From: Azolla caroliniana
Taxonomy: Eukaryota > Polypodiophyta
Length of the DNA stretch: 64,000 nt
NCBI GenBank assembly: GCA_043228905.1
Contig: JBHGNT010000005.1
Span: forward strand, 9,796,001 to 9,860,000
Reading direction: 5' to 3'
The translations under genes were made by a program, and so were the position numbers. Positions 21,394 to 32,800 of the stretch are shown here, in pieces (the first letter of the stretch is position 1; the number at the start of each line of letters is the position of its first letter). The notes under the pieces are model-generated. The model did not search any database. It was given only the letters and a program-made list of their open reading frames with translations, and was not told the DNA's origin.

Positions 21394-21997
21394 TGTTGGG
21401 ATTACGGTCCCTCCGGATGGGATGGTCGGATGTCCGGAGATGAATGACGACAAGCCCGGTTGCGGTTTCGGAACCGGATGATGAAGACCCTGGCTTCGGA
21501 GCCGGATGACGAATGTACTCGGAGAGAGATCCGGATGCGGGGACATATCTGTGAATATGTTTGCCAAGGGCCCTTGAGGCTATAGTTGTGAATAGCCCTA
21601 AAGTCATATGTGTATAAATATGACTTAGGGCAAACAGTTTTGATGTTGCTACTTATTTTTCTGTTTTTCCACTCAAGAGGAGTGAAGAGAGAGCAGCCGT
21701 GAGAGAGATAGAGCGTGAGAGACGAAGAGGTCGACGCCTCTGTGTAATTCCGCCGCCTGTGGCGAGGACAGCGAGCTCAAGGTCGTCGCCTTGCAGCTCG
21801 CCATTGTATATTTCTCTGTGCATAGTTTTGGTTCGGAGTCTTGTACTCCCGTGGTTTTACCCGTACAGGGTTTTCCACGTTAAATCATGTGTCCACTTAT
21901 TTACTTTTGCATTTCCCATTTTCTGCAACAACGATTCGTGTGTTTCCTTGGTTGTGGCCGAGAGGTGAAGTTTGGAAAGTGTCGATTATTTCCATCA
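21394..21997 (+). repeat. 3' LTR of the intact copia
   Basis: 604 bp, same ends as 16676-17279. Differences seen include GTACTCGG for GTACCCGG, TTGTGAAT for TTTCAAAT, and AAATCATG for AAATCGTG. TATAAATA is at 21613-21620. Confidence 0.95.
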
Positions 21998-22074
21998 CGT
22001 CCTGGGTTCGAAACCCAAATTTTCTCACTTCTCTCTATTATATACTTCATATATATCTCATAATTCACTAGATG

Positions 22075-22153
22075 CCACTGTGGAATGTAGGGGTTGAACC
22101 CATGACCACCTGGTCTCCATTGGGCAACCTTACCAACTGAGCTACATCCATCT

Positions 22154-22158
<5 letters not shown>
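22075..22158 (-). repeat. tRNA-derived SINE head
   Basis: On the minus strand it reads TGTAGCTCAGTTGGTAAG (A box, about 22131-22147) and then GGTCATGGGTTCAACCCC (B box, about 22088-22105). The acceptor-like ends can pair, but the T stem and anticodon arm do not fold properly, so it is a Pol III SINE-type repeat and not a tRNA gene. Confidence 0.6.
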
Positions 22159-22195
<37 letters not shown>

Positions 22196-22295
22196 ACACA
22201 AACACACACACAGTTTCCTTCCATTGCACGAGATCATCGACACTCTCCATTTCTTTACATTGATGAATATTAGAAACGTTATGATTAACATTTTT
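22159..22295. repeat. CT microsatellite and flanking low-complexity DNA
   Basis: A perfect (CT)n run of about 32 bp at about 22157-22190 is followed by a short CA run. I see nothing coding before the LINE fragment. Confidence 0.75.
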
Positions 22296-23310
22296 TAGCC
22301 TATCTCTCTATGTTTTTTTAGCTCTAAGATATATCAACCTAGTGTCTTTATATCTATGGTATATAATCAGAGAGGATCCTATAATGTCTTGGTATTTTGC
22401 CCTTATCTCGACGTAAGTTGGACACTTGCATGTAAAGTGATACGCATCCTTTATCTCTATGTGACATAATCTACATATCCTTTCCTCAACGGCGATTCCA
22501 TTAGCACAACCATTCTCAATCTCAAGTTGGTGAGTTGATCCACTAAGTTGTCCAATGGCAACCCTTAGTACATTTGGTAAGAACGTATCCAGATATTTTG
22601 GTCTTATAATAAAACCTAACTTAGACAAATGCATAAAGTGTTCCTTATAATACAACATTTTAGATGGGAGTGGCTCTAGTGGGTTTATCCATTTATGTCG
22701 AGTGTAAATTTGCATATTTCTTGGTGTATTCTTATATTACGATCCTCGTGAGAGATTAAGGTTGTACTTAAGAGGATGTAGGTTATTAATATCTAGGACA
22801 TTTGCAAAAAACCAACTTACTACAGTGTTATACCAAGAGCTAGTATCGTCAGCCTCATAGAGTGACAGAGATGCCTCGAAAGCTTGACGAGATATCCTAA
22901 CTTGTGATTTCCTTTGTATCTTATTAATAAAAACTAACAATTGAAAAAGTGTTTCTACTAGCATAGGGGGTAAAGTGAACTTTTCTCTAATGATGTCATG
23001 TAGCACTGTCGATTTGCTTCAGAGCTGACGTAATAGCATCATCACCAATGGTCTCTCTAATTGCGCCCACATGAAAGGTGGTGGGCATGGAGCCTAAACC
23101 ACTAATGCATACATGAGGGAAGGGGTCACTAATGAGTTGAATAGCCACCCCTTAGTTCGTGGCTCTTGAGAGAGAATTTTGTTGGATGATAGTACACATA
23201 GGTTCATTAAAGGTCCTGCAGCATGTATCATTTGGAAGTACTTATCGAACACTTGGCAAGTTTTAACCTATTGTTATTTGCGGCCTCCATAGTGGATTTT
23301 TTCCTAGTAT
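22296..23310 (-). pseudogene. LINE (non-LTR) reverse transcriptase, C-terminal fragment
   Basis: Two open stretches on the minus strand, 22737-23006 and 22308-22715, encode the region after the RT of a non-LTR element. The second carries RICRLC...YHFTCKCPTYVEIR, a C-x2-C-x(n)-H-x(4)-C zinc-binding module typical of LINE ORF2 C-termini. Stops and a frame change separate the pieces, and weaker coding similarity extends to about 23310. No RT catalytic motif is present, so this is a 3' fragment. It differs in sequence from the LINE at 38830-46805. Confidence 0.6.
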
Positions 23311-23416
23311 GTTCAAAAATGTCCAAATGACAAGATGGGGATATTGTTCCAATTTTTCCGATATTGGGGTCTACAACACTATTGGAATATGCACAATGCT
23401 TACATGTTTGATAATA

Positions 23417-23867
23417 GATGTTAGAGACATGAACTAATGTAAGCATAAAATAAGGATAAAAGATAGATCTAGATAGAAAGGAGAGAGAGAAAGAAGGGTG
23501 TTGATCCACCCAACCACCCCCGAGCGAAGGGATCGAGACAGACTCGAGCCTCCATCGACATCCCATACCATTGTCGTGGCATCGAGTCGTACCTGGTGCT
23601 GGTGCGCTTGCTACAAGAGTTGACCCACCACGAAACAGAGTCTCAAGTCAAAGGATGATGAAATGAGGGTAGTTAGGCCTCTTATTTATAGCGATACCCA
23701 GGGCCCCCAACAAGTTCACACTTGGCCTAATGGGTTGTCTCAATCCCGAGGATTAAAAGTAATCCTCCCCTTCTTTACACTCTTGTTTAATCCTCACACT
23801 TATCCACGTGTATAGAATACTACGGTAAATTCTCACCACGGGATATTATATGGTCATGCCCGTAACA
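23417..23867 (-). repeat. 3' LTR of the chromovirus (left edge tentative)
   Basis: The minus strand starts TGTTACGGGCATG immediately after the purine tract (plus strand CTCCCCCTCTTT, about 23870-23881). A TATA box CTATAAATAAG is at about 23676-23686 on the minus strand. The TG at 23417 gives a 451-bp LTR ending CTCTAACA, but with no second LTR to align this edge is a guess. Confidence 0.6.
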
Positions 23868-24013
23868 TACTCCCCCTCTTTAAAACATTGCACTCTTGCA
23901 ATGGAAAGTTAGGGAAGTTAGTTCTGAGAGAATTTTCGCATTCCCATGTGGCATCTTTTATTGATTTATCCATCCATTTTATTTTAAATTCTCAGATTTC
24001 TTTAGTACGTAAT

Positions 24014-24419
24014 TGTTGAGCGGCAAGCTCAACCGGAGCCGGATCGGCTGAATAAGCCGGAGCCGGTAAGCGAGACAGATCGGGCGAAACGGATCGGTAT
24101 GACGGTGAGCAACCGAACCTGCAAGCAGTGGAGGCCGGGTGCAATCCATAACCGGAAGTCCAATCGGAAGCCTAGTATAGGATAGACTACTAGGTAGCTA
24201 TAGTCTCGTAGTAAGTGCTAGCTGCTCATGTGAGCATTGAAGTACATGGTACTTCTGTCAGTCCCAAGAGGACTTGTATAAATAGTGCTACTTAGCACAG
24301 TGTGTATACAGAGTCTTGATATAATTTTGAAATTACGTTCTCTCTCTCTGTCTCTCTCGCTCTCTCTCTCTGTGTGTGTTGTTCTCTATTTTACGCTTCC
24401 GCAAACACTTACGTTTACA
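24014..24419 (+). repeat. 5' LTR of the 24014-29859 copia
   Basis: 406 bp, TGTTGAGCGGCAAGCTCAACC...ACGTTTACA, with a CT microsatellite near 24340-24372 and TATAAATAG near 24276. It is followed directly by the primer site TGGTATCAGAGC at 24420-24431. Confidence 0.94.
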
Positions 24420-24513
24420 TGGTATCAGAGCGCGAGGGTTGAGAACCTCTGCTGCAGACATTTACTCTTGAGAAGAAAACCCTAACAGGTCGAAAAAAGA
24501 CACAGTAGAAGAC

Positions 24514-27500
24514 ATGGATAGAGGCATGGCTACGTCGCTCCCGGTGGAGAAGCTTGACAGGAGCAACTACGCATCCTGGTCTTACAAGATGCACTAGTAC
24601 TTGCTTGGACACGGGTACTGGAGTTATGTCGAAGGAGCGAATGATGCGGCGCCAGACACGACACACAAGGACTTCCCGGTATGCGAATAGGCGGCAAGCA
24701 GGGTGATGTACTACTTCGCGTCCAGTGTCGGCGATCAGCTACTCAGCCACATCCTTGACGCCAAGACACCGAAGGATGCTTGGGGGAACCTGAAAAAGGT
24801 TTTCGCCGCAAGCACCACTGCCCGGAAACTGCAACTCAGACAGGAGTTGAGAAATGTTCGACAGAAGAACATGTCTGTGGCAGACTACATGGGCCGGATA
24901 AAGGAGATCTACGACTCGCTCGGCTCTATCAATGTTACCGTAGAGGAAGACGAGATGGTGCAGGTATGTCTCGGAGGCTTGGCGTCCAAGTTCGGAGCGT
25001 TCCGGACTGCAATGTGTACAAGGGAGAATACCCCCTCATTCTTCGACTTACAGTCGATGCTCGTTGTAGAGGAGAACCACGCCGGTGCATCTACCAGTGC
25101 ATCCCCGGACAGCCGAATGTTGTACACGGGAACGGATCGGTTCCGTGGGCATGATGGAAGAGGTGGGTCGGCACGCAATGGAGGCGGCCGGCAAGAGCAG
25201 GAACGAAGGCACTATGAGTGTGCCGACAACAGTTCCGGGACTTCCACAAGTAGGGGGAGTCAAGGTGGTGCCGGAGGCCGGCAAGACAAATCCGCTACGG
25301 AATGCCGGTACTGTGGCAAAAAAGGCCACAGGGAAAGCGAGTGCTGGAGAAAGCGTGCCGATTCGGACAAATCCGGATCCGGCAAGACCGGTAAGGATGG
25401 CCGGCAAAACTTGCACTACGCAAACGGATCAGGAGGATCCGGAACCGGAAAGGCCGGTAAGGGGCCAGCCTTGGTGATGAATCACAAGGCAAACTCAATG
25501 AAGAAGACCACTTCCAAAACGGAGGAAGTGTGGTATGTTGATTCCGGTGCATCGAACCACATGACGAGCCACAAAGAGTGGTTCTCCTTTCTGGAGAAAC
25601 CGGATCAACCAGGAGTAGTCGAAACCGGAGACGACACTCCTCACCCAATCGTGCACGTCGAAGAATTCCCTCTAAGCCACGTCGGACAGAAAGGGAAGTT
25701 GATGAACGTATTACACGTTCCGACAATCACGAAGAACCTGGTGTCCGTCGGTCAGATTGTCGACCAGGGGATGCAGGTGCGGTTTACGCACCTCGGGTGC
25801 TTCATTGAGGATGAGGGCGAAGTCATTGCGCAAGGGCGCAGAGACAGGAGGATGTTTATCCTCAACACCAATGACTTTGGCACCGCTCTGTTCGCAAAAC
25901 GACAGAAGGTCGAGTCGGACATAGACCTGTGGCACAAGCGGATAGGCCACGTCAACTACTGGAGGCTTCAAGATCTGCAAACGAAACAAGTCGTTTTCGG
26001 TTTGCCAAAGTTCAGCGGCCGGAGAGCCGAAATTTGTGAAGCCTGCCAACTTGGGAAGCAACACCGGCTTCCATTCCCCACCGAACGGAACCGGAGCCGT
26101 AACAAGCTCGATCTCATCCATTCGGATGTGTGGGGACCGGCACAAAGTGTAAGCCTTGGCGGGAGCCGGTACTTCGTCTCCTTCATCGACGATTATACCC
26201 GACATACTTGGATCTACCTCATTGAGCGGAAGAGCGAAGTCTTCGACTGTTTCCGGAGCCTCCAGAAGATGGTGGAACGGGAATCGGAGAGGAAGATCAA
26301 ATGCCTTCGGTCGGATGGCGGAAAGGAATATTTTTCCGGCCAATTCACTAGTTATCTGCAGCAGAAGGGAATTCGGCGAGAGTTCAGCTGCAGATACACA
26401 CTGGAGCAAAACGGTGTGGCCGAAAGGAAGAACCGGACACTCGTCGAAGCGGCAAGGACAATGCTGGAGGAGAAGAGCATGCCCCGGTTCTACTGGGCGG
26501 AGGCGGTCCGGACGGCCGTCTACATACAAAACCGCATTGGTGACAAGGTGTCAGCTCATGAGCTGTATTTCAGGCGCAAGCCAAACTTAAGACACCTTCG
26601 GATATTCGGCAGCATAGCATATGTGCATGTGCTAGATCAGAAGCGGAAAAATGCATCCTAGTCGGCTATGCTCAAGAGCAAAAGGGGTATAAGTGCTATA
26701 ACCCCCGGACGAAGGAAGTCCGAGTTAGCCGGGATGTCGGAAGATCAGGCCAGTGAGCCTGAATCAGCCCTGGCAGACGATGATGAAGTCGGGACTCAAG
26801 ATGTGAGTCCGGAATCGTTACGGTTGAGTGGACCGAACGAGCGACTGAGTCGGCTGGACCAGTCGGATGAAGAGACAGCAAGTGGTGGAGACTCTGCCGT
26901 GCTCTCCCCGCGCAAGGAACCGAGGAAACGGTTCACGCGCAAAGAGAAGGGGAAGAGGAAGATGCCGGAATTCGAAACCGGCAACGATGAGTCAGATCGG
27001 TGCGTATCCGACTCCGGAAAGGAGAAAGGCGGATCTTCGGCAATGAAGACCGAACTGGCCAAGAAGGGCCTCAAATCAGGTGACGGTGCGTTGCGCCGAT
27101 CAACCCGCCAGAAGGATCTCATCATGCGGTACGGGTACAATGAATACATGGCGCATCATTATGCGTACATGACTAAGGTGACAGAAGTGTGTGAGCCGGA
27201 GAGCTACGCAGAAGTGGCAAAGGACGCAAATTGGCGTGCCGCTATGGACGAAGAAATGCGGGCACTCGATGCCAACGAAACTTGGGACCTAGTTGATCCT
27301 CCCCATCACTGTAAACCGATCGGATGCAAGTGGGTGTACAAGGTCAAGTACAACGCCGACGGTTCTGTTAACCGGTACAAATCCTGGTTAGTGGCGAAGG
27401 GATACGCGTAGACCCACGGAATCGACTACGATGAGACCTTCGCTCCTGTGGCAAAGATGACGACGGTTCGTGTGGTACTAGCGGTTGCTGCGGCAAGGGG

Positions 27501-29430
27501 GTGGCATCTTCACCAGATGGATGTGAAGAACGCCTTCCTTCAAGGAGAGCTTGAAGAAGAAGTCTTTATGACTCAGCCCCCCGGATTTCAATCGGAGATG
27601 AACAAGTCGGCGGTATGCCGACTGAAGAAGTCACTTTACGGCTTGAAGCAAGCCCCCCGAGCCTGGAACGCGAAGATCACGCACCGCTTGCGTAAGCTGG
27701 GGTTTGCTGTCTCTAAGTCGGACTCTTCATTGTTCATCCGGCAAGGCTCTGACGGTCCGGTATGTATACTCTTGTATGTGGATGATTTAGTCATCACCGG
27801 ACCGGGTCTTCCCGAAATCAACCGCGTCAAGTCCCAGTTGTTGGACGCATTCGAAATGAAGGACCTGGGGGACCTTCATTATTTTCTTGGGATCGAAGTG
27901 ATCCGGACCCCCGACGGCATATTGCTCTCACAACGACATTACGTGTTGAATATGTTGTATAAGTTCGGCATGACGGATTGCCGACCTGTCTCCACACCCC
28001 TGGACCGGAACCAGAAGCTCCGTCCCAACTCCGGACCGGCCTGCAATGAGAAACGGTTCCGACAGGTTGTCGGAAGCCTGATCTACTTAACCATCACCCG
28101 ACCCGACATCAGCTATCCGGTCGGCATGGTAACTCAGTTCATGCAGAAGCCGACTGTGGAGCACCTTCAGTGCGCGCAATGAATATTACGGTATGTCAGC
28201 GGCACTAAGGACCGGGGACTGCTATACCGTCGGGGGATACTCGAAGAGCTTGTCGGTTACACAGATGCTGACTGGGCCAACGATGCGTCTGATCGCCGCT
28301 CCACTTCCGGATACATGTTCTCCATAGGTAGCGCGGCCGTTGCGTGGAGCAGCAAGAAGCAGCCCACAGTGGCTTTGTCAAGCACTGAGGCTGAGTACCG
28401 GGCCGCTACCGTTGCCACTTGTGAAGCCATCTGGCTTCAGCGACTGCTGCGAGACTTGCGGATCGAGGTACCGACCCCGATCCCGATTTACTGCGATAAC
28501 ATGAGCAGCCTGCAGCTCGCCAGGAACCCTGTGTTCCATGCTCGCACAAAGCACATCGAGGTGCACTACCACTTCGTGCGTGAGCGGGTCCTGAGCGGTG
28601 AAGTTGACCTACGGTATGTTCATACGGATCGGCAAGTTGCCGACATCTTCACCAAGCCGCTCGGATCGGACAAGTTGTAGCACTTTACCGACATGCTTGG
28701 TATTCAGCATCTCGACGTGCCGCACTTGAGGGGGAGAAACAAGGGCAAAGTCTCTACCAAAACGGGCAAAGGCAAACCCGTCGGTAAGAGGAGAGCCGGA
28801 AGAAGAGGAGACAAGAAGATGAAGGAAGCCGAGTCGACGAAGGAAGTCGACACATCCGAACAGGTCGGAGCAAGCGGCTATGAAGAAGAGTTGTGCACTC
28901 AGGAAGAGAAGTGCATGTTGTGCGGAGGTCATCACGACGGTACTGACCATGATGCGGAGTCGAATGAAGAATTCGATTTCGGTTCACCGGCTGAAGAAGC
29001 TGAGGGAAGCATGGAGAAGGCCAAGACTCGGAAGTGGTCCGATGTGGTGAGAGACCTGAAGCCGGAAGTCGAATCGGAGAGTACCGATTCGAACAAGAGC
29101 TGGAACGAGTCGGAGATAGCTGACTCGGATCAACAGATGGATCTGGATGAGTCGGATCGACTGAAGGCCAAGGGGACACGGACACAGCGGAAGTCGATGC
29201 CATCGTGGGAGAACCTACGGATCGGCAAGCGCCGGAGTCATAGCAATGTGAGTGCTGAGATGGGCCTATTGAGCAGACATGCCGACCGAGAGGGTCGAGG
29301 CGCGCAGAACCAAAGGGGTCGCGGCAAACGGGACCGGACCGGACGAGGAGCGCGAGCAAGGCGGAGTGACGCCAGGAGATGTCGGTTGGAAGAACCAACT
29401 GCCACAGAGGTCAACAGTACCTCAGGTTGA
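24514..29430 (+). pseudogene. copia gag-pol plus C-terminal extension, several stops
   Basis: The start is MDRGMATSLPVEKLDRSNY at 24514. Stops occur at about 24598 and 24691. Gag, zinc knuckle CRYCGKKGHRESEC, protease VDSGASNHMTSH, integrase (HSDVWGPAQS, RSDGGKEYFS, QNGVAERKNR) follow to 26661. The stretch about 26650-26740 is in another frame (KCILVGYAQEQKGYK). The original frame returns at 26668: RT with MDVKNAFLQGELEEE and LYVDDLVITG, RNase H with YTDADWANDASDRR, SSTEAEYRAA, YCDNMSSLQLARN. Further stops are at 27409-27411, about 28180 and 28678-28680. The same frame continues past the usual end (LDVPHLRGR, encoded by an inner purine tract at 28725-28736) for about 230 more residues to 29430. 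The tail is rich in charged residues, with CMLCGGHHDGTDHD and an Arg/Gly-rich end (DRTGRGARARR). At least two stops fit CAG to TAG changes. Confidence 0.9.
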
Positions 29431-29443
29431 GCTTGAGGGGGAG

Positions 29444-29859
29444 TGTTGAGCGGCAATCTTAACCGGAGCTGGATCGGCTGAATAAGCCGGAGCCGGTAAG
29501 CGAGACGGATCGGGCGAAACGGATCGGTATGACGGTGAGCAACCGAACCGGCAAGCAGTGGAGGCCGGGTGCAATCCGTAACCGGAAGTCCAATCGGAAG
29601 CCTAGTATAGGATAGACTACTAGGTAGCTATAGTCTCGTAGTAAGTGCCAGATGCTCGTGTGAGCATTGAAGTACATGGTACTTCTGTTAGTCCCAAGAG
29701 GACTTGTATAAATAGTGCTACTTAGCACAATGTGTATACAGAGTCTTGATATAATTTTGAAATTACGTTCTCTCTCTCTGTCTCTCTTGCTCTCTCTCTC
29801 TCTCTCTCTCTCTCTGTGTTGTTCTCTGTTTTACGCTTCCGCAAACACTTACGTTTACA
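29444..29859 (+). repeat. 3' LTR of the 24014-29859 copia
   Basis: 416 bp, longer than the 5' LTR mainly in the CT microsatellite (about 29770-29815). Its start reads TGTTGAGCGGCAATCTTAACC, with two changes in the hairpin arm compared with the 5' LTR. Confidence 0.94.
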
Positions 29860-29864
29860 GTAAT

Positions 29865-32800
29865 TTTTTTGTTTTAACATCGAGAATTCTTTTTGGTACA
29901 TGTGGTTTAGAAGATAATTCTTCAGAAGTAACCAGAGTTTCAGTTGTAATTGTATTGTCACCAGAACATAGTTCAGTTCTTTTAGACGACTCACATGAAA
30001 AACTGGATGAATTTCAACACCATGAGGAAGAGCGAGACAATAGGCTGATGACCCAATGCGTTTGAGGACTGTAAAAGGTCCACAAAACCGTGGGGCTAAC
30101 TTAATGCACTTACCCTTAGACAATGTCTTAGAATTGTGAGGTACACATAAAAATACCTTCTGTCCAGGGTTGAATACACGAGGTTGCCTATGATGATCGG
30201 CATAAAAACGCGCTCTATCTTGATCACATTATCTCGTGCAATATGCAACATATCTTGCATATCCCAAAGAAAGTTTTGTGTACTTCGCAATTCATCATGA
30301 TGTATATTAACATCAATTGGGGCTCATGGCTGAAAACCATATATCAACATAAAAGGACGATATCCCGCCGACGTATGCGTGGAGCTGTTATAAGCAAACT
30401 CCAAAATTGGGAGATAACATTCCCATTTTGTTGGTTTTGTCCAATGTATGCTCAAAGCATATCCTCACTAATTTGATTTATTTGTTCTGTTTGTCCATTG
30501 GATTGGGGATGATCCGTGGAACTCATGCTCAATGTAGTTTCTAACTTCTTGAAGACTTGCATCCAAAAGTCACTAGTAAACTTTGGATCTCGATCACTTA
30601 TGATATCCATCGGTAACCCATAAAAACGAAATAACTCGTCAACAAATTGGTAAGCCAATTTAGGAGTTGTTACCATGGTTTTAGTAGCAATAAAGCTAGC
30701 CATTTTAGTTAGTCTATCAACCACAACCCAGATGGCATCATGGCCATTTTGGGTGCGAAGAAGGTTAACAGTAAAATCCATGGATATACTTTCCCACTTA
30801 TTATTGGGAATGTCCAAGGGATGTAAAAGTCCTACGGTTTTAAGTCGCTCGGCTTTGTTAACCTGACATTGGTGACATTTAGTCACATAACTATGTCTGT
30901 CAGGGCGCATCCTAGGCCAATAGAATTGAGTGGAGATGAGAACGATTGTGTGATGTATTCCAGGGTGCCCTGCTGAGGGTGCATCATGGCATTAAAAAAG
31001 AATCCTCTTTTTGACCTCGGGTAAATCTGGAACACAAACCTTCCCATTACGGTAGAGCAGACCATTAGCAATGTGGAAGTATTCCTTCGAGGATGTGGTG
31101 GTGTCTGTCCCAGACTCAACTCTTGTCCAGTATTTCGCAAAATAACTATCATCGGGATACTTTCCTTGAAGGTAATCATAAAGATCTGATGTTATTTCAG
31201 TGAAGCAAGCATGTTAACTTCACAGATGCGACTTAGTGCATCAACGACAGTGTTCATGGAACCTTTACGATATCGTATGGAAAAATCAAAGTCCTGAATG
31301 AGATCAGCCCATCGTGCCTTACGACCTTTCAGGTCTTGTTGGTCACAAAAATATTTCAAGGACTCGTGGTCCGTAGTTACCACAAAGCAATTTCCGAAAA
31401 GATAATGGCGCCATGTTTTGAGCGCATGTATAACTGCAAATAATTCCTTTTCTTGAACGGTATACCGACATTGAGCAAAATCAAGTTTCTTACTCTCGAA
31501 TGTTATTGGTTTACCATCTTGATATAGGACAACACCTATAACATAATCGCTTGCATTGGTTTCAACCTCAAAAGGTTTTGAAGGATCGGGTAAAAGAAGT
31601 GAAGGAGCCTTGCACACCAGGTCCTTGAGTTCCTTAAAGGCGAGGTCTAGTGTAGCATTCCAGACAATAGGTTTTGTAGACTTACGCGTTTGACCTTTTA
31701 GAAGATCAATAAACGACGTTGTCAATTGGGAGTAATTACGAAGGGATTTTCACAAAAACCCAACAAAACCAAAGAATGATCGAACTTCTCGAATATTCTG
31801 AAGAGTGGGCCAAAGCTTGATTTTCTCGATGCAAGAAGGATCAATTTCAACTCCTCGTTCGGTTATGAGATGTCCAAGATAAGTAATTGATTTCTTGAAG
31901 AACTCACATTTTGAGATCTTCGCATAAAACTGTTTGTCACGCAATGTTTGTAAAACAAAGTGGACATGTTTAGCATGTTCTTGTAATGTACTGCTATAAA
32001 CTAAAATATCATCCAAGAAAATAACAACAGATTTTCCAAGTTGTTCTCAGAAAATGTCATTCATTTCTTGTTGAAATGTAGCTAGAGCATTGGTCAAACC
32101 AAAAGGCATAACCAAAAACTCATAATGGCCATAGCGCATATGACATGTCGTTTTAGGAACATCATCCTCACTTATACGAATTTGATGGTAGCCATTACGG
32201 AGATCAAGTTTCGTAAAATACCGAGGTCCCTGGAGACGGTTAATTAGATCGTCAGCCCGGGGCAATGGATACGAATTCTTGATCGTCACTTTATTCAAGC
32301 GTGGTAATTAATACACATACGCCATGTGCCCTCTTTCTTTTTAACCAAGAGAACTAGTGCACCCCATGGAGATTTACTATAACGTATATAACCCATTCGT
32401 AAATAGTCCTTGAGTTGCTTAGATACCTCATCCTCTTTGGATCGACTTAAGAGATAAGGAGGTATACTTATTGGTGCAACGCTAGGTACAATATCTATAC
32501 GATGGTCTATATTACGTTTGGGAGGTAACCCATCTGGTAGTTCACTCAGAAAAACATCACGAAAATCATTTAAGATTTCATCAAGTTGTTGTTGTTCAAA
32601 ATATGTTAATTGAACCGAGACATTATTGATATTGTAAACGTGAATGTCCGAACCAAGTACACAATAAAATAGAGTAGAACAAGACAACTTGGATATTGAT
32701 GGAGAGGAAACAATCGAGAGGGATTGTTTTTTTACACATTGAATAAAATGAGTACAGTCGTTCAGTACAAATGTAATTGAATGATGAACCCAATCAATAG

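Larger units (their letters stand above)
16676..21997 (+). mobile_element. intact TNT1-like copia retrotransposon, TSD CGTCC
   Basis: A 5322-bp element with two 604-bp LTRs, primer site, one uninterrupted polyprotein frame, purine tract, and a perfect 5-bp target duplication CGTCC (16671-16675 and 21998-22002). The LTRs differ by about five substitutions that I can see and have equal length. Everything needed for an autonomous element appears present, making it the best candidate for a recently active element here. Confidence 0.96.
24014..29859 (+). mobile_element. Tork-like copia with long C-terminal extension, TSD GTAAT
   Basis: A 5846-bp element with LTRs of 406 and 416 bp, primer site, a long frame with stops, two purine tracts, and perfect TSD GTAAT (24009-24013 and 29860-29864). 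It inserted into the chromodomain codons of the chromovirus. It belongs to the same lineage as copia C (53536-58807). Confidence 0.95.

Noticed and set aside
22075-22158. Possible tRNA gene on the minus strand
   Set aside because: A- and B-box sequences are good, but the T stem and anticodon arm do not pair, and the context is repetitive; tRNA-derived SINE is the better reading.
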